Of a DNA stretch of 64,000 bases, positions 20,290 to 32,237 are shown in pieces. The position numbers and the translations under genes are program-made. The notes beneath the pieces were generated by a model. The model searched no databases, was not told the origin of the DNA, and worked only from the letters and a program-made list of their open reading frames with translations. Source of the DNA: an uncultured Alphaproteobacteria bacterium (GTDB taxonomy: Bacteria; Pseudomonadota; Alphaproteobacteria; HIMB59; GCA-002718135). The DNA is taken from positions 1 through 64,000 of the forward strand of contig CABYXC010000004.1 of the NCBI GenBank assembly GCA_902522865.1, given 5' to 3'. Each line of letters begins with the position of its first letter. The first letter of the stretch is position 1.

Positions 20290-20661
20290 TTATTTAGGAC
20301 GTTTTGCACCGTAAAGAGATCTTCTTTGTTTCCTAGATGTGACTCCTTGCGTATCTAAGGTACCTCTAAGGATATGATATCTAACACCTGGAAGATCTTT
20401 GACTCGACCGCCTCTAATAAGGACAACAGAATGTTCTTGTAGGTTGTGACCTTCACCAGGAATATATGCAGAAACTTCCTGTCCATTAGTTAGCTTTACT
20501 CTAGCAACTTTTCTTAGTGCTGAATTAGGTTTTTTTGGAGTAGTTGTATAAACTCTAGTGCACACTCCTCTCTTTTGAGGACTTTTATCCAATGCAGGAA
20601 CTTTGTTCCTTTTTTTTACACTAGTTCTACCTTTTCTAACAAGTTGGTTTATAGTTGGCAT
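20290..20661 (-). CDS. rpsL: 30S ribosomal protein S12
   Basis: Decoding-centre protein. The 123 residues contain [16 protein letters not shown] around 42-57 and [14 protein letters not shown] around 85-98. The lysines that mutate to give streptomycin resistance are the ancestral ones. An AGAGGA ribosome site precedes the ATG by a few bases, and a promoter-like pair lies further upstream in the 108-base gap after rpoC. Confidence 0.97.
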   Translation of the reverse strand: MPTINQLVRKGRTSVKKRNKVPALDKSPQKRGVCTRVYTTTPKKPNSALRKVARVKLTNGQEVSAYIPGEGHNLQEHSVVLIRGGRVKDLPGVRYHILRGTLDTQGVTSRKQRRSLYGAKRPK

Positions 20662-20721
20662 TTAATCCTCTAGTTAAGTGTTTGGATCTTAATCCACGAC
20701 CTTTAACAAATCGTAGGGGTC

Positions 20722-20748
20722 TTTATAAATTGATGAGCATAAAGTCAA
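20722..20748 (-). promoter_or_regulatory. putative promoter of the rpsL operon
   Basis: On the minus strand TTGACT (20743-20748) and TATAAA (20722-20727) are separated by 15 bases, about 60 bases before rpsL. This is one of the few longer gaps inside the supercluster, so an internal sigma-70 promoter is plausible. The spacer is shorter than the optimal 17. Confidence 0.45.
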
Positions 20749-20769
20749 GCAGATATAATAAAAAATATG

Positions 20770-23700
20770 CTAATTTTCTATATTTTCTGGCTGATTTTTA
20801 ATATTTATTTCCTTATCTCTCTCAAAGGCAATATTTTCATAATCTGTAGTCATCTTTCCAGTACCAGCTGGTATAAGTCTACCTACGATGACATTTTCTT
20901 TAAGCCCATTTAGATTATCAATTTTACCTAAAGTTGCAGCATCTGTTAATACTTTAGTCGTCTCTTGAAATGAGGCTGCTGAAATAAACGAACTAGTTTG
21001 CAAACTAGCTTTTGTTATACCAAGGAGAATAGGCTCAAATACAACTTCTTTTTTACCCTCATTAGTTAAGAGTTTGTTAAGTTTGATTATATCTTTTCTT
21101 TGTAACTGTTCTCCAGCAATTAAATTTGACTCACCCGGATCTTTAATAAGTACTTTTTGTAACATTTGTCTAGCAATAGTTTCGATATGCTTATCATTAA
21201 TATAAACACCTTGAAGTTTATAAACAGATTGAACTTCTCTAACAAGATATCTAGCTAACTCTTCAACCCCTAAAATTCGAAGAATATCATGAGGAACAGG
21301 TGTACCTTCTACTAGAATATCCCCTTTTTTTACAAAATCACCTTCTTGAACATTCAAATACTTAGATCTTGGTATTAGTAATTCAAAACTATCTTTTTCA
21401 TCTAAAGAAGTAATAATAACTCTTCTTTTATTTTTATAATCTTTTCCAAAAGATATTTTTCCATCGATCTCACACATTATAGCTGGGTCTTTTGGTTTTC
21501 TTGCTTCAAATAATTCAGCAACTCTGGGCAATCCACCGGTGATGTCTTTTGTCTTTGAAGATTCTTTAGGAATTCTAGCTATTACTTGACCTGCTGTAAC
21601 CTGTTGTCCATCTTCAACGCTTAAAATTGAATCAATAGACATAGGATAATTTGAATAGTTTGTTTCTTCAATTTTTTTATCTGAAATCTCATCAACAATA
21701 TTAATTGCAGGTTTAAAATTTTTGCTTTTTTGATTTTGACTCCAATCAATAACAATTTTACTAGATATTCCAGTAGTATCATCAATTGACTCTCTAAAAG
21801 ATATACCTTGTTTTAAATCAGCATATTTAACAAAACCATTTCTTTCTGCAATTATAGGCAAAGTATATGGATCCCATTCAGCTAGATTTTGATTATTTTT
21901 TATTTTGTCACCATCATTAACAAATAGTTTTGAACCAAAAGGGATATTAGATGAGTACTTATCAGTATTATCATCAATAATTCTTATTTTTGCATTTCTG
22001 CTTAAAACAATTTTATTTTTAAATTTATCCTCAATAATTTTTATATTATCAAGTTTTGCAATTCCAGATACTGGTGCAACTGCATTTGACTGCTCAACTG
22101 ATGAACTAGCTGCACCACCAATATGAAAAGTTCTCATTGTAAGTTGTGTACCAGGTTCACCAATAGATTGGGCAGCAATAATACCAACAGCCTCACCAAT
22201 GTTAACCGGAGTACCTCTTGCAAGATCTCTTCCATAACACTTAGAGCATATCCCATCTTCAGTTTCACATGTTAAAACAGATCTGATTTTTAGTGATCTT
22301 AATCCAATTTTAGAGATGGAATCTAAATGTTTTTCAGAAATTATTTCACCTGCACTTACAAGGATTTTATTATTTTCATCTAATATATCTTCAGTTGGTG
22401 TTCTTCCTAATATTCTTTCAGTAAGAGAAGAGGTGATATTGCCTGACTCAACAATTTCTTCAACAACAACTCCATTTTTAGTATTACAATCCTCTTCTCT
22501 TATCACTGCATCTTGAGCAACATCTACTAATCTTCTTGTTAAGTATCCACTACTAGCTGTTTTTAAAGCTGTATCTGCAAGTCCTTTACGAGCACCATGT
22601 GTAGAAGTAAAATATTCAAGAACAGATAAACCCTCCTTAAAATTTGACTTTATAGGGTTTTCTATAATTTCTCCAGAAGGTTTGGCCATAAGACCTCTCA
22701 TGCCAGATAACTGTTTTAGTTGTGCAGCTGATCCTCTAGCTCCAGAATGAGCCATCATATATACTGAATTAATTGGTTGGTCATTTGATGGACTTGATAT
22801 AACCTCTAACATTTCATCAGCTACTTTATTTGTACATTCAGACCAAGCATCAACAACTTTATTATATTTTTCTCCTTGAGTTATTAATCCATCTTGGTAT
22901 TGGTTTTCATATTCTTGAACTTTTGATTGGGTTTCATTTAAAAGCTTATCTTTTTCGGCAGGAATAATAAGATCATCCTTACCAAATGAAATACCTGCAA
23001 TAGCTGCGTATTTAAATCCTATCTGCATAATATGGTCTGCAAATAAAACAGTCTCTTTTTGACCACAGAACCTATATACAGCATCTATAATGTTGCTAAC
23101 TTCTTTTTTTGTTAAAACTTTATTAATCATTTCAAAATTAATATTTTTATTTCTTGGTAAAATATTACCTAAAATCATTCTCCCAGGTGTTGTTTCAACC
23201 TTAATATTTTGACCTTCATAATTTTGAACTCTGGCTTTTATTTTAGAGTGAAGACTTACATCTCCATTTTCTAGAGCTTTTTCAATTTCATTCAAATCTA
23301 CAAATAACCTTCCTTCTCCAATTTGTTTTTCTCTTATTATAGATAAATAATAAATACCTAATACAATATCTTGTGAAGGAACTATAATAGGCTTTCCACT
23401 TGATGGTGATAATATATTATTTGTACTCATCATAAGCACTCTAGCTTCAAGTTGAGCTTCAAGACTAAGAGGCACATGTACAGCCATTTGATCCCCATCA
23501 AAATCAGCATTGAAAGCTGTACATACTAGTGGATGTAGTTGAATAGATTTACCCTCAATTAAGATTGGTTCAAAAGCTTGAATGCCTAGTCTGTGCAATG
23601 TTGGAGCTCTATTTAGAAGTATTGGATGTTCTCTAATTACCTCTTCTAAAATATCCCAAACTCTTGGATCTTCTTTTTCAACAAGTTTTTTAGCTGCTTT

Positions 23701-24888
23701 AATTGTGTTTGCCCAACCATAAATATCTAGTTTATGAAATATAAATGGCTTGAAGAGTTCAAGTGCCATTTTTTTTGGAATACCACATTGATGTAATTTT
23801 AGAGTTGGACCAACAACAATTACAGATCTGCCTGAATAATCTACCCTTTTTCCAAGTAGATTTTGTCTAAATCTACCTTGTTTACCTTTAAGCATATCGG
23901 ATAAAGATTTTAATGGTCTTTTGTTTGTTGATGTAATTACTCTTCCTCTTCTTCCGTTATCAAATAATGCATCCACGGACTCTTGAAGCATTCTTTTTTC
24001 ATTTCTAATAATTATATCAGGTGCTCTTAAATCTATAAGTCTTTTTAACCTATTATTTCTATTTATTACTCTTCTGTAAAGGTCATTTAAATCACTTGTT
24101 GCAAACCTACCACCGTCAAGAGGTACTAAAGGTCTTAACTCAGGAGGTATTACAGGCAAGACTCTCATTATCATCCATTCTGGTTTATTTTTTGATAAAA
24201 TAAATGATTCTATAAGTTTTAAACGTTTTGTGATTTTTGTTTTTTTAAGCTCAGATTTGGTTTCAGTAAGATCGATTTTTAATTGATTATAATCAGTTTC
24301 TAGATCAATACTAAGTAACATTTGCTCAATTGCTTCTGCTCCAATTGATGCACTAAATGAGTCTTCGCCATATTCATCTTGATAATCAATATATTGTTCT
24401 TCAGATATTATATCCCCTTTTTTTAAATCTGTTAAACCTGGTTCAACGACTATAAATTGCTCAAAATACAAAACTTTCTCAAGATTTTTGATAGTCATAT
24501 CCAACAGAGTAGCTATTCTACTTGGTAAAGATTTCATGAACCATATATGAGAAACTGGGGCTGCCAATTCAATATGACCCATCCTATCTCTTCTAACTTT
24601 AGATAATGTAACTTCTACTCCACATTTTTCACAAATTATCCCTCTAAATTTCATTCTCTTGTATTTACCACATAGGCATTCGTAATCTTTAACCGGCCCA
24701 AATATTCTCGAACAGAACAATCCGTCTTTTTCAGGTTTAAATGTTCTATAATTTATTGTTTCTGGCTTTTTAATTTCACCAAAAGACCATGACCTAATAT
24801 CGTCAGGGCTAGCAATTGAAATTTTTAAACTGTTGAAATTCTGAACACCTAAATTCTGATTAAAAATATTTGTAAGTTCTTTATTCAT
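20770..24888 (-). CDS. rpoC: RNA polymerase beta-prime subunit
   Basis: Catalytic subunit of RNA polymerase, 1372 residues. The N-terminal zinc ribbon has [20 protein letters not shown] near 70-90, the magnesium-binding NADFDGD is near 459-465, and the second zinc site [11 protein letters not shown] is near 880. The bridge-helix and trigger-loop region follows with high conservation. It overlaps the 3' end of rpoB by eight bases, so the two are translated together. It ends about 108 bases before rpsL with no clear hairpin terminator. Confidence 0.98.
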   Translation of the reverse strand: MNKELTNIFNQNLGVQNFNSLKISIASPDDIRSWSFGEIKKPETINYRTFKPEKDGLFCSRIFGPVKDYECLCGKYKRMKFRGIICEKCGVEVTLSKVRRDRMGHIELAAPVSHIWFMKSLPSRIATLLDMTIKNLEKVLYFEQFIVVEPGLTDLKKGDIISEEQYIDYQDEYGEDSFSASIGAEAIEQMLLSIDLETDYNQLKIDLTETKSELKKTKITKRLKLIESFILSKNKPEWMIMRVLPVIPPELRPLVPLDGGRFATSDLNDLYRRVINRNNRLKRLIDLRAPDIIIRNEKRMLQESVDALFDNGRRGRVITSTNKRPLKSLSDMLKGKQGRFRQNLLGKRVDYSGRSVIVVGPTLKLHQCGIPKKMALELFKPFIFHKLDIYGWANTIKAAKKLVEKEDPRVWDILEEVIREHPILLNRAPTLHRLGIQAFEPILIEGKSIQLHPLVCTAFNADFDGDQMAVHVPLSLEAQLEARVLMMSTNNILSPSSGKPIIVPSQDIVLGIYYLSIIREKQIGEGRLFVDLNEIEKALENGDVSLHSKIKARVQNYEGQNIKVETTPGRMILGNILPRNKNINFEMINKVLTKKEVSNIIDAVYRFCGQKETVLFADHIMQIGFKYAAIAGISFGKDDLIIPAEKDKLLNETQSKVQEYENQYQDGLITQGEKYNKVVDAWSECTNKVADEMLEVISSPSNDQPINSVYMMAHSGARGSAAQLKQLSGMRGLMAKPSGEIIENPIKSNFKEGLSVLEYFTSTHGARKGLADTALKTASSGYLTRRLVDVAQDAVIREEDCNTKNGVVVEEIVESGNITSSLTERILGRTPTEDILDENNKILVSAGEIISEKHLDSISKIGLRSLKIRSVLTCETEDGICSKCYGRDLARGTPVNIGEAVGIIAAQSIGEPGTQLTMRTFHIGGAASSSVEQSNAVAPVSGIAKLDNIKIIEDKFKNKIVLSRNAKIRIIDDNTDKYSSNIPFGSKLFVNDGDKIKNNQNLAEWDPYTLPIIAERNGFVKYADLKQGISFRESIDDTTGISSKIVIDWSQNQKSKNFKPAINIVDEISDKKIEETNYSNYPMSIDSILSVEDGQQVTAGQVIARIPKESSKTKDITGGLPRVAELFEARKPKDPAIMCEIDGKISFGKDYKNKRRVIITSLDEKDSFELLIPRSKYLNVQEGDFVKKGDILVEGTPVPHDILRILGVEELARYLVREVQSVYKLQGVYINDKHIETIARQMLQKVLIKDPGESNLIAGEQLQRKDIIKLNKLLTNEGKKEVVFEPILLGITKASLQTSSFISAASFQETTKVLTDAATLGKIDNLNGLKENVIVGRLIPAGTGKMTTDYENIAFERDKEINIKNQPENIEN

Positions 24889-27800
24889 TTTTGCCTATTA
24901 AATTGGTTAAGTTGTTTTCTTTTAGATTTTCTTTAAAATCTAGATTTAATCCGAGTGATCTTAATTCTTTGACCATTACATTAAATGATTCCGGTGTACC
25001 AGATTCGAAATTGTTATCTCCTTTTACAATTGATTCATATACTTTTGTTCTACCTGCTACATCATCTGACTTAATTGTCAAAATTTCTTGAAGTGTATAT
25101 GCAGCTCCATAAGCTTCTAAAGCCCAGACTTCCATTTCTCCAAATCTTTGACCTCCAAATTGAGCTTTACCTCCTAATGGTTGTTGAGTTACTAAACTAT
25201 AAGGGCCTATAGATCTTGCATGAATTTTTTCATCAACTAAATGATGAAGTTTTAGCATGTACATATAACCTACTGTAACTGGTCTTTCAAATTTTTGCCC
25301 AGTAATTCCATCGTACAGAACTTCTTGACCAGTATGTGATACTCCAGATTGCGAGAGCAGATTTGTGATATCTTTGTCCTTTGCTCCATCAAAGACTGGC
25401 GTTGCAAATGGGATACCATCTTTTAAATTATCACCTAATTCAAGTATCTCATCATCATTCATATTTTTTATAATTTTTTTATGATTATCAAAATTATAAA
25501 TTTCTAAAAGCTTATTTCTTAGATCAGTAGTCTGTCCCTCTGTTTGAATTTTTTTTATCATTTCATTAACTTGTCTACCTAATGATGCTGATGCCCATCC
25601 TAGATGAGTTTCTAAAATTTGACCAATATTCATTCTGCTTGGTACACCTAAAGGATTTAAGACAATATCTACTGGTGTACCATCTTCTAAATAAGGCATA
25701 TCTTCAACGGGACAAATTTTTGATATAACACCTTTATTGCCATGTCTACCTGCCATCTTATCCCCGGGCTGAAGTTTTCTTTTTACAGAAATAAAAACTT
25801 TGATAAGTTTTAAAACACCAGGCAATAATTCATCTCCACTTTGAATTTTATCAATTTTATTTTCAAATTTTTGATTTATGTTTCCTAGTTGATTTTCATA
25901 ATTTTTAACAAGGACCTCAATTTGATTACTTTTTTTGTCATCAGATATGTTTATTTTAAGTAAATCCATTAAAGATAAATTTTCGATTTGCTCATATTTT
26001 ATGGTAGAATTTTTAACTAATGTATCGATACCAGAGATAAAAGTTTGGTTATTAAGTAATTCACGAAGATGATTTCCAAAGCTTTTCTCTAAAATTTTTA
26101 ATTCATCATCTCTATCACGAGCTACTACTTCTATTTGATGATTCTCAATACTAATCGCTCTCTCATCTTTTTCAATTCCTCTTCTAGAAAATACTCTTAT
26201 TTCAACAATAGTGCCTTTAACACCTGGAGGCACTCTTAAGCTTGTATCTTTAACATCTGCTGCTTTTTCTCCGAATATAGCTCTCAATAATTTTTCTTCT
26301 GGAGTCATTGGCGATTCACCCTTTGGAGTTACTTTTCCAACTAATATGTCTCCTGAACTCACCTCAGCACCTACATATACTATTCCAGTTTCATCTAGAT
26401 TTACTAACATCTCTTCACTAGCATTAGGTATATCTCTTGTTATTTCTTCAGGACCAAGCTTAGTATCCCTAGACATCACTTCAAATTCTTCAACATGTAT
26501 AGAAGTGAACACATCATCTTGTACAACTTTTTCAGAAATTAGAATAGAGTCCTCAAAATTATATCCATTCCATGGCATGAATGCCGCTAGCACATTTCTT
26601 CCAAGTGCAAGTTCACCTAAATCTGTTGCGGGACCATCAGCAATAACTTGATTTTTTAGAACTTTATCACCTACGTTTACGAGAGGACGTTGCGTAATAC
26701 ATGTATTTTGATTTGATCTTTGAAATTTAGCAAGATTGTATATATCAATTTTATTTAGTGATTTATCATTTTTATCTGTTATTCTAATAACAATTCTGTT
26801 TGCATCTAGTTGATCAACCACTCCTTCTCTTTTGGCAACAATTGTTGATCCACTATCATTTGCCACAGTATATTCCATACCTGTTCCAACTAAAGGTGCC
26901 TTTGGTTTAATTAAAGGTACAGCTTGTCTCATCATATTTGAACCCATTAATGCTCTATTTGCATCATCATTTTCTAAAAAAGGAATTAGAGAAGAAGCCA
27001 CAGAAACTAATTGTTGTGGTGATACATCCATTAAATCTATTGCATCAATATCAGCATTAATAAATTCTCCATTTTTTCTACAACTGACTATTTGATTTTC
27101 AAACTTACCTTTTGAGTCTATTTCGGCGTTTGCCTGAGCTATTACAAAATCTTCCTCATCAATAGCGCTTAAATAAATTACCTTATCTGTAACTTTACCT
27201 GAGTTTACAGTTCTATAAGGTGTTTCTATAAATCCATATTTATTTATTCTAGAGTAGGATGCTAAACTATTAATTAGACCAATATTTGCACCTTCTGGAG
27301 TTTCTATTGGGCAAATTCTTCCATAATGTGTTTGGTGAACATCTCGAACTTCAAAACCGGCTCTTTCTCTGTTTAAGCCTCCTGGACCTAAAGCTGAAAC
27401 TCTTCTTTTGTGTGTTATTTCACTTAGAGGATTTGTTTGATCCATAAACTGGCTTAATTGACTGAGTCCAAAAAACTCTTTTATAGAAGCAACTACTGGT
27501 TTAGCATTAACTATATCCTGAGGCATAATGTTATCAACCTCGAGTGAACTGAGTCTTTCTTTTATAGCTCGATCCATTTTTAATAAACCAATTCGATATT
27601 GATTCTCCAAAAGCTCGCCCACTGATCTAACTCTTCTATTAGCTAAATGATCAATGTCATCAATTTCACCTTTACCATCAATAAGATTGTGCATATGTTT
27701 AACAACGTCAATAATATCACTTTTATCTAATACTCTCTGTTCTATTGAAGTTGATTTCTTAAACTTTGCACTTATTTTTAGACGTCCCACAGAAGATAGA

Positions 27801-29086
27801 TCATATCTATCAGCATTAAAAAATAAGTTGTTGAATAAGTTTTCAGCTGTTTCAATTGTTGGTGGCTCACCAGGTCTTAATATTTTAAATATTTCAAAAA
27901 GAGCCTCCTCTCTTGATCTTGCCTTATCTAATTGAAGGGTATTTCTTATATATGAGCCAATTTCAATATTATCAGCTTTTAGTATATTCAATTTATTTAC
28001 TTTACTTGAATTTATAAATTCTAAAAATGGCTCATCGATTTCATAACCTGCTTCATAATAAATCTTTCCAGTTTTTTCATCAATTATGTCGGACGCTAAG
28101 AATAAACCTAGTATCGAGTCCTCATTAATAGTTAAACTAGATAAATTTTTCTTTTTTAAATCATTTATAATTTTTTGATTAATTTTTGTTCCTTTGGTAA
28201 TTAAAGTTTTTCCATTTTTGCTATCAAGAATATCGAAATTTAGAATTTTTGATTTGAAAAAAGATAAATCTTCTTTGAATGTCCAACCATAATCATTTCT
28301 TTTATATAGAATATTATCATAAAAAATTGATAATATTTCTTCATTTGTCATACCTAGAATTCTTCTTGGATCTGGATCTATTTTATTTATTTCACAGTCT
28401 TTTATATAATCTTCAGATAAAGTACTTAAAAGACATTTAAATAAAGTTGTAACTGGAAATTTTCTTTTTCTATCTATTCTTGCATGTATATTATTTTTAG
28501 CATCATGTTCAAAATCTAACCATGAACCTCTATAAGGAATTATTCTTGCATTAAATAAGTATTTTCCACTAGTATGTGTCTTACCATAGTCATGATCAAA
28601 AAAAACTCCAGGTGATCTGTGCATTTGGCTTACTACAACTCTCTCTGTTCCATTAACAACAAATGTTGCATTCTTCGTCATTAAAGGGATATCACCCATA
28701 TACACTTCCTGCTCTTTGATATCTCGAACAGATTTTGTCCCAGCTATTTCATCAATATCCCAAATAATTAGTCTAAAGTTAACTAGAAGTGGTGTGCCAT
28801 ACGTCATGCCTCTTTGTGAGCATTCCTCAACATCATATTTTGGGATACCTAAATTATAACTAACGTAATCAACGGTCGCTCTTTCTGTATAATCATGAAT
28901 TGGAAATACGGATTTAAAAATTGAGTGAAGACCAATATTTTCTCTTTTTTCGGGATCAGTTCTAAGTTGCAAAAAACTATCAAATGATCTTTTTTGAACC
29001 TCAACTAAATTTGGCAGAGAAGTTACTAGTGGAATCTTACCAAAAGATTTTCTAATTTTTTTTAAATTAATATGATCTAAACTCAC
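24881..29086 (-). CDS. rpoB: RNA polymerase beta subunit
   Basis: Second large RNA polymerase subunit, 1401 residues, somewhat longer than E. coli RpoB because of lineage-typical inserts in the N-terminal half. The rifampicin-binding cluster ([20 protein letters not shown], about bases 27400-27480) carries the wild-type Asp, His, Arg and Ser residues, so the polymerase should be rifampicin-sensitive. The C-terminal [21 protein letters not shown] region that meets beta-prime is intact. A ribosome site AAGAAGGAGAAA precedes the start, downstream of a hairpin after rplL. Confidence 0.98.
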   Translation of the reverse strand: MSLDHINLKKIRKSFGKIPLVTSLPNLVEVQKRSFDSFLQLRTDPEKRENIGLHSIFKSVFPIHDYTERATVDYVSYNLGIPKYDVEECSQRGMTYGTPLLVNFRLIIWDIDEIAGTKSVRDIKEQEVYMGDIPLMTKNATFVVNGTERVVVSQMHRSPGVFFDHDYGKTHTSGKYLFNARIIPYRGSWLDFEHDAKNNIHARIDRKRKFPVTTLFKCLLSTLSEDYIKDCEINKIDPDPRRILGMTNEEILSIFYDNILYKRNDYGWTFKEDLSFFKSKILNFDILDSKNGKTLITKGTKINQKIINDLKKKNLSSLTINEDSILGLFLASDIIDEKTGKIYYEAGYEIDEPFLEFINSSKVNKLNILKADNIEIGSYIRNTLQLDKARSREEALFEIFKILRPGEPPTIETAENLFNNLFFNADRYDLSSVGRLKISAKFKKSTSIEQRVLDKSDIIDVVKHMHNLIDGKGEIDDIDHLANRRVRSVGELLENQYRIGLLKMDRAIKERLSSLEVDNIMPQDIVNAKPVVASIKEFFGLSQLSQFMDQTNPLSEITHKRRVSALGPGGLNRERAGFEVRDVHQTHYGRICPIETPEGANIGLINSLASYSRINKYGFIETPYRTVNSGKVTDKVIYLSAIDEEDFVIAQANAEIDSKGKFENQIVSCRKNGEFINADIDAIDLMDVSPQQLVSVASSLIPFLENDDANRALMGSNMMRQAVPLIKPKAPLVGTGMEYTVANDSGSTIVAKREGVVDQLDANRIVIRITDKNDKSLNKIDIYNLAKFQRSNQNTCITQRPLVNVGDKVLKNQVIADGPATDLGELALGRNVLAAFMPWNGYNFEDSILISEKVVQDDVFTSIHVEEFEVMSRDTKLGPEEITRDIPNASEEMLVNLDETGIVYVGAEVSSGDILVGKVTPKGESPMTPEEKLLRAIFGEKAADVKDTSLRVPPGVKGTIVEIRVFSRRGIEKDERAISIENHQIEVVARDRDDELKILEKSFGNHLRELLNNQTFISGIDTLVKNSTIKYEQIENLSLMDLLKINISDDKKSNQIEVLVKNYENQLGNINQKFENKIDKIQSGDELLPGVLKLIKVFISVKRKLQPGDKMAGRHGNKGVISKICPVEDMPYLEDGTPVDIVLNPLGVPSRMNIGQILETHLGWASASLGRQVNEMIKKIQTEGQTTDLRNKLLEIYNFDNHKKIIKNMNDDEILELGDNLKDGIPFATPVFDGAKDKDITNLLSQSGVSHTGQEVLYDGITGQKFERPVTVGYMYMLKLHHLVDEKIHARSIGPYSLVTQQPLGGKAQFGGQRFGEMEVWALEAYGAAYTLQEILTIKSDDVAGRTKVYESIVKGDNNFESGTPESFNVMVKELRSLGLNLDFKENLKENNLTNLIGKNE

Positions 29087-29111
29087 TTTTTCTCCTTCTT
29101 TAATTTAAATT

Positions 29112-29134
29112 AAAAGGCCTTTAAAAAAGGCCTT
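29112..29134 (-). terminator. hairpin between rplL and rpoB (attenuator)
   Basis: On the minus strand a perfect nine-base stem AAGGCCTTT/AAAGGCCTT with a three-base loop lies just after the rplL stop and runs into TTTT. The T tract is short and interrupted. In many bacteria partial termination or processing between rplL and rpoB sets the ratio of ribosomal proteins to polymerase; this hairpin is in the right place for that role. Confidence 0.7.
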
Positions 29135-29138
29135 AAAA

Positions 29139-29516
29139 TTATTTTAGTGTAACTTTGGCACCAGCTGCTTCTAATGCTTTTTTCATTTCTTCAGCTTCTT
29201 CTTTTTTAACCCCTTGTTTTAGTGGTTTAGGTGCACCTTCAACAAGATCTTTTGCTTCTTTTAGCCCAAGACCGGTAATGGTTCTTACCTCTTTAATAAC
29301 AGCAATTTTATTGGATCCAGATTCAGATAGTTCAATATCAAATTCTGTTTTCTCTTCCGCAGCAGCTTCTCCACCACCTGCAGCTGGAGCTGCAGCAACT
29401 GCAACTGGTGCAGCAGCAGATACCCCCCATTTTTCTTCAAGCAATTTACTTAATTCAGCTGCCTCAAGAACTGTTAGGGAAGAAAGATCTTCTACAATTT
29501 TATTCAAATCAGCCAT
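29139..29516 (-). CDS. rplL: 50S ribosomal protein L7/L12
   Basis: Stalk protein present in several copies that recruits translation GTPases. The 125 residues show the dimerising N-terminal domain (about 1-32), an Ala/Gly-rich hinge (about 33-55) and the factor-binding C-terminal domain with [20 protein letters not shown]. Its codons are richer in GC than most of the window, as expected for one of the most abundant proteins. GGAG-type sites lie before the start. Confidence 0.97.
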   Translation of the reverse strand: MADLNKIVEDLSSLTVLEAAELSKLLEEKWGVSAAAPVAVAAAPAAGGGEAAAEEKTEFDIELSESGSNKIAVIKEVRTITGLGLKEAKDLVEGAPKPLKQGVKKEEAEEMKKALEAAGAKVTLK

Positions 29517-29534
29517 TTATTTCTCCTTATTTAC

Positions 29535-30056
29535 CTAGTTCGACTCTTGTTTATTGCTACTGTTAGAACTAATTAATCTTGCAATTTGTGCTCCAGGTTC
29601 AGCTGTAATTGAAGCTATCTTTTGAGCAGGAGCTGAAATTAATCCTATTATTTTTCCTCTTAACTCATCTAAAGAAGGTAATTTTGCAAGAAAATCAATT
29701 TTTTCTTTATCAATTTTCTCTCCATTATAACCCCCACCAATAATTTTAAAGTTTTCAAATTTTTTCTCAAAACTAACTGCTACTTTTGCTGGTGCTACTG
29801 CATCATCAGAATAAGCAATCGCTGTTGGACCTTTGAAAAGCTCAGAAATATCTTTAAATTGAGTTTCAGATATAGCAAGTTTAGTGAGTCTGTTCTTAGT
29901 TACTTTAAATTTTGCTCCATTATCTCTCATTTCTTTTCTAAGTTGCTCTGTTTCATTAACTGTTAGCCCAGAATATTCAGCCACAATTACAGAAGTAGCA
30001 TTTGAAAAGTCTTCTTTGAGATTACTTACAAAATCTTTTTTTTCAGAACGTTTCAC
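29535..30056 (-). CDS. rplJ: 50S ribosomal protein L10
   Basis: Anchors L7/L12 dimers to the 50S stalk base. The longest frame begins at an ATG (30092) whose first codons lie in a small hairpin GGATC-TTTTA-GATCC of the leader and encode residues without family match. A GTG at 30056 (VKRSEKKDFVSNL) has GAGG five bases upstream and aligns with the usual alphaproteobacterial start, giving 173 residues; it is chosen here. The domain core is VIVAEYSGLTVNETEQLRKEMR. L10 with L12 is expected to repress this operon through the structured leader just upstream. Confidence 0.9.
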   Translation of the reverse strand: MKRSEKKDFVSNLKEDFSNATSVIVAEYSGLTVNETEQLRKEMRDNGAKFKVTKNRLTKLAISETQFKDISELFKGPTAIAYSDDAVAPAKVAVSFEKKFENFKIIGGGYNGEKIDKEKIDFLAKLPSLDELRGKIIGLISAPAQKIASITAEPGAQIARLISSNSSNKQESN

Positions 30057-30132
30057 GTCAACCTCGGTTTTAATCGGATCTAAAAGATCCAATATTAGCT
30101 AAAATTAGTTTGCCCACCAAACTAACTTAAAG

Positions 30133-30210
30133 CCTGTCAAGAAGCAAATCAATGACTCGCTTCAGTCTATGCAGGAAATTAAGCTTAAAGCTCCTGCAGT
30201 CTTTGACAGG
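30133..30210 (-). ncRNA. L10 leader (ribosomal protein autoregulatory RNA)
   Basis: On the minus strand CCTGTCAA (30203-30210) pairs with TTGACAGG (30133-30140) to close a structure, and inside it GCAGGA pairs with TCCTGC (30192-30197 with 30171-30176). This closing stem, inner hairpin and position between rplA and rplJ match the known L10 leader to which L10(L12)4 binds. The fold was read by eye and not computed. Confidence 0.8.
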
Positions 30211-30239
30211 TGATGATCAAAGATCATCTTTTGGATTAA

Positions 30240-30929
30240 TTATCTCAAGCTAGCTTGGTTAATATTTAATCCAACTCCCATAGTTGAAGCTATGGTAACC
30301 TTTTTTATAAAAGAACCCTTAACGGCATCAGGTTTACTTTTACTAACTGAAGAATAAAATGTTTTAATATTTTCTAACAAATCTTCTTCGCTAAAATCTA
30401 GTTTGCCAACACCAGCATGAACGATACCAGATTTATCATTTTTAAATTTGACTTGACCTGACTTAGCATCTTTTACTGATTGAGAAATTTCATTTGTTAC
30501 AGTACCAAGCTTAGGATTTGGCATTAATCCTTTTGGGCCAAGTATTTTTGCTACTTTACCTAACTTAGGCATCATATCTGGAGTCGCAATTAAAACGTCA
30601 AATTCTATTTTTGATTTAGAAATTGTTTCAATCAAATCATCACTCCCTACCAAATCGGCACCATTACTTTTTGCATCTATTTGTTTGTCATCATTTGCAA
30701 TTACTGCGACCTTAACAGTTTTTCCTGTTCCATTAGGAAGATTTACAACACCCTTAATATTTTGATCAGTTTTGTTACTATCAATTCCGAGATTGATAGA
30801 AATATCAATGGTTTCTTTAAACTTAACGAAAGATTTTTCTTTTAAAATTTTAATTGCCTCTAGTGGTTCGTAAATCTTTGAAGTATCAAAATGATTTAAC
30901 ATTTGTTTTCTATTTTTTGTTATTTTCAT
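30240..30929 (-). CDS. rplA: 50S ribosomal protein L1
   Basis: L1-stalk protein that moves with E-site tRNA and autoregulates the rplK-rplA mRNA in many bacteria. The 229 residues include MPKLGKVAKILGPKGLMPNPK at about 130-150, the RNA-binding signature. It starts on the rplK stop (TAATG). A seven-base hairpin (30212-30228) and then the L10 leader follow. Confidence 0.97.
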   Translation of the reverse strand: MKITKNRKQMLNHFDTSKIYEPLEAIKILKEKSFVKFKETIDISINLGIDSNKTDQNIKGVVNLPNGTGKTVKVAVIANDDKQIDAKSNGADLVGSDDLIETISKSKIEFDVLIATPDMMPKLGKVAKILGPKGLMPNPKLGTVTNEISQSVKDAKSGQVKFKNDKSGIVHAGVGKLDFSEEDLLENIKTFYSSVSKSKPDAVKGSFIKKVTIASTMGVGLNINQASLR

Positions 30930-31357
30930 TAACCAATTACCTCCATACCCATTGAAACTGCAGATCCTTTAACCATGTTCATTGCTCCATCTAGATCAAT
31001 AGCATTTAAATCTTGCATTTTTTCTTTGGCAATTTTTTCAATATCTTGCATTGAGACTTTACCTACTAATGATCTTCCAGGGGTTGAGTTTCCTTTTTTT
31101 ATCTTTGCTGCTTTTTTAAGATAAAAACTTACTGGTGGTAATTTTGTAGTAAAATCGAAGCTTCTATCTTTGTATGCTGTTATAATAACCGGAATTGGCG
31201 CACCTTTTTCTAAATCTTTTGTTTTATCATTAAATGCTTTACAAAAATCCATTATATTCAATCCTCTTTGTCCAAGAGCAGGACCAACGGGGGGTGAAGG
31301 GTTAGCTCCTCCAGCAGGAATTTGTAATTTAATTAAACCTAAAATTTCTTTAGCCAT
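30929..31357 (-). CDS. rplK: 50S ribosomal protein L11
   Basis: GTPase-centre protein that also activates RelA on starved ribosomes. The 142 residues show the Pro-rich N-terminal domain ([22 protein letters not shown], from about residue 11) and the rRNA-binding C-terminal domain. It lies three bases after nusG. Confidence 0.97.
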   Translation of the reverse strand: MAKEILGLIKLQIPAGGANPSPPVGPALGQRGLNIMDFCKAFNDKTKDLEKGAPIPVIITAYKDRSFDFTTKLPPVSFYLKKAAKIKKGNSTPGRSLVGKVSMQDIEKIAKEKMQDLNAIDLDGAMNMVKGSAVSMGMEVIG

Positions 31358-31360
31358 AGT

Positions 31361-31894
31361 TTATACCTTTTCTACCTGAGAATATTCTAAATCAACAGGT
31401 GTTGATCTTCCAAAAATTGAAACAGCTACTCTTAATCTTGCTTTATCTTCATCTATTTGTTCGACCTCTCCATTAAAAGAAGCAAAAGGACCGTCAATAA
31501 CCTTTACCTGTTCACCGATATCATACATTATTGCAGGTCTAGATTTTTCAACACCATCAATGACTTGTTCAGAGATTCTTTTTGCTTCAGTGTTACTTAT
31601 TGGAATAGGTTTACCTTTATTACCTAAGAAACCACTTAATTTAGGTGTGGTTTTAATTATATGCCATGTGTCATCATTTAAGCTCATTTTAATAAGTATA
31701 TAACCAGGAAAAATTTTTCTTTCTGTATTTACCCTAACACCTCTTTTTACTTCAACTATATTTTGAACAGGAACAGATATTTCTTCAATGTGTTCTTTTA
31801 CACCAAGTTTGGTTGCTTGATCAATTATGCTATCTGCAACTTTCTTTTCATACCCTGAATAAGCATGAAGGACATACCATCTTGTTTTATTCAT
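31361..31894 (-). CDS. nusG: transcription elongation/antitermination factor NusG
   Basis: Links RNA polymerase to the ribosome or Rho. The 177 residues have the NGN domain (RWYVLHAYSGYEKKVADSI, start at 5) and the C-terminal KOW domain (GEQVKVIDGPFASFNGEVEQID, about 125-146). It begins on the secE stop codon (TAATG). Confidence 0.97.
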   Translation of the reverse strand: MNKTRWYVLHAYSGYEKKVADSIIDQATKLGVKEHIEEISVPVQNIVEVKRGVRVNTERKIFPGYILIKMSLNDDTWHIIKTTPKLSGFLGNKGKPIPISNTEAKRISEQVIDGVEKSRPAIMYDIGEQVKVIDGPFASFNGEVEQIDEDKARLRVAVSIFGRSTPVDLEYSQVEKV

Positions 31895-32109
31895 TAAAAA
31901 CCTGATCCTATTTCAATTATTTTTCTTATTGAAAAAGACCAAATTTGATCGGTTAAAAGAAAAAATAATGAAAATAATATTATTAATAATATGACTATTG
32001 CTGAAGAAATAAAAGTATCTCTTCTTTGGGGCCAGGTAACTTTTTGTAATTCTTGTCTAACTTGTCTTACAAAAAGAGCAGGTGATGTTTTTTTCTTTTC
32101 AATATTCAT
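31894..32109 (-). CDS. secE: preprotein translocase subunit SecE
   Basis: Single-span form of SecE (71 residues) that clamps SecY. The conserved amphipathic helix FVRQVRQELQKVTWPQRRDT (13-32) is followed by one membrane segment. The ATG is only 14 bases behind the CCA end of tRNA-Trp, so the mRNA is probably released by tRNA processing. Confidence 0.95.
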   Translation of the reverse strand: MNIEKKKTSPALFVRQVRQELQKVTWPQRRDTFISSAIVILLIILFSLFFLLTDQIWSFSIRKIIEIGSGF

Positions 32110-32123
32110 AGTATCATTTTCTT

Positions 32124-32199
32124 TGGCAGGAGTGGCAGGACTTGAACCCGCAGCCCCCGGTTTTGGAGACCGGTGCTCTACCAGTTGAGCTACACTCCT
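32124..32199 (-). tRNA. tRNA-Trp (anticodon CCA)
   Basis: The complement folds with acceptor AGGAGTG/CACTCCT, D arm AGCTCAACTGGTAGAGC, anticodon stem around CTCCAAA (anticodon CCA) and T arm with GTTCAAG. The CCA end is encoded. The tuf - tRNA-Trp - secE - nusG order is common in proteobacteria. Confidence 0.96.
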
Positions 32200-32237
32200 A
32201 ATTAAGTATTGGCTAACTGATAGAACGGCCTCTAAAA

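Noticed and set aside
29155..29538. A 127-codon plus-strand frame opposite rplL
   Set aside because: It arises from the Ala/Gly-rich hinge codons of rplL read on the other strand; rplL is certain.
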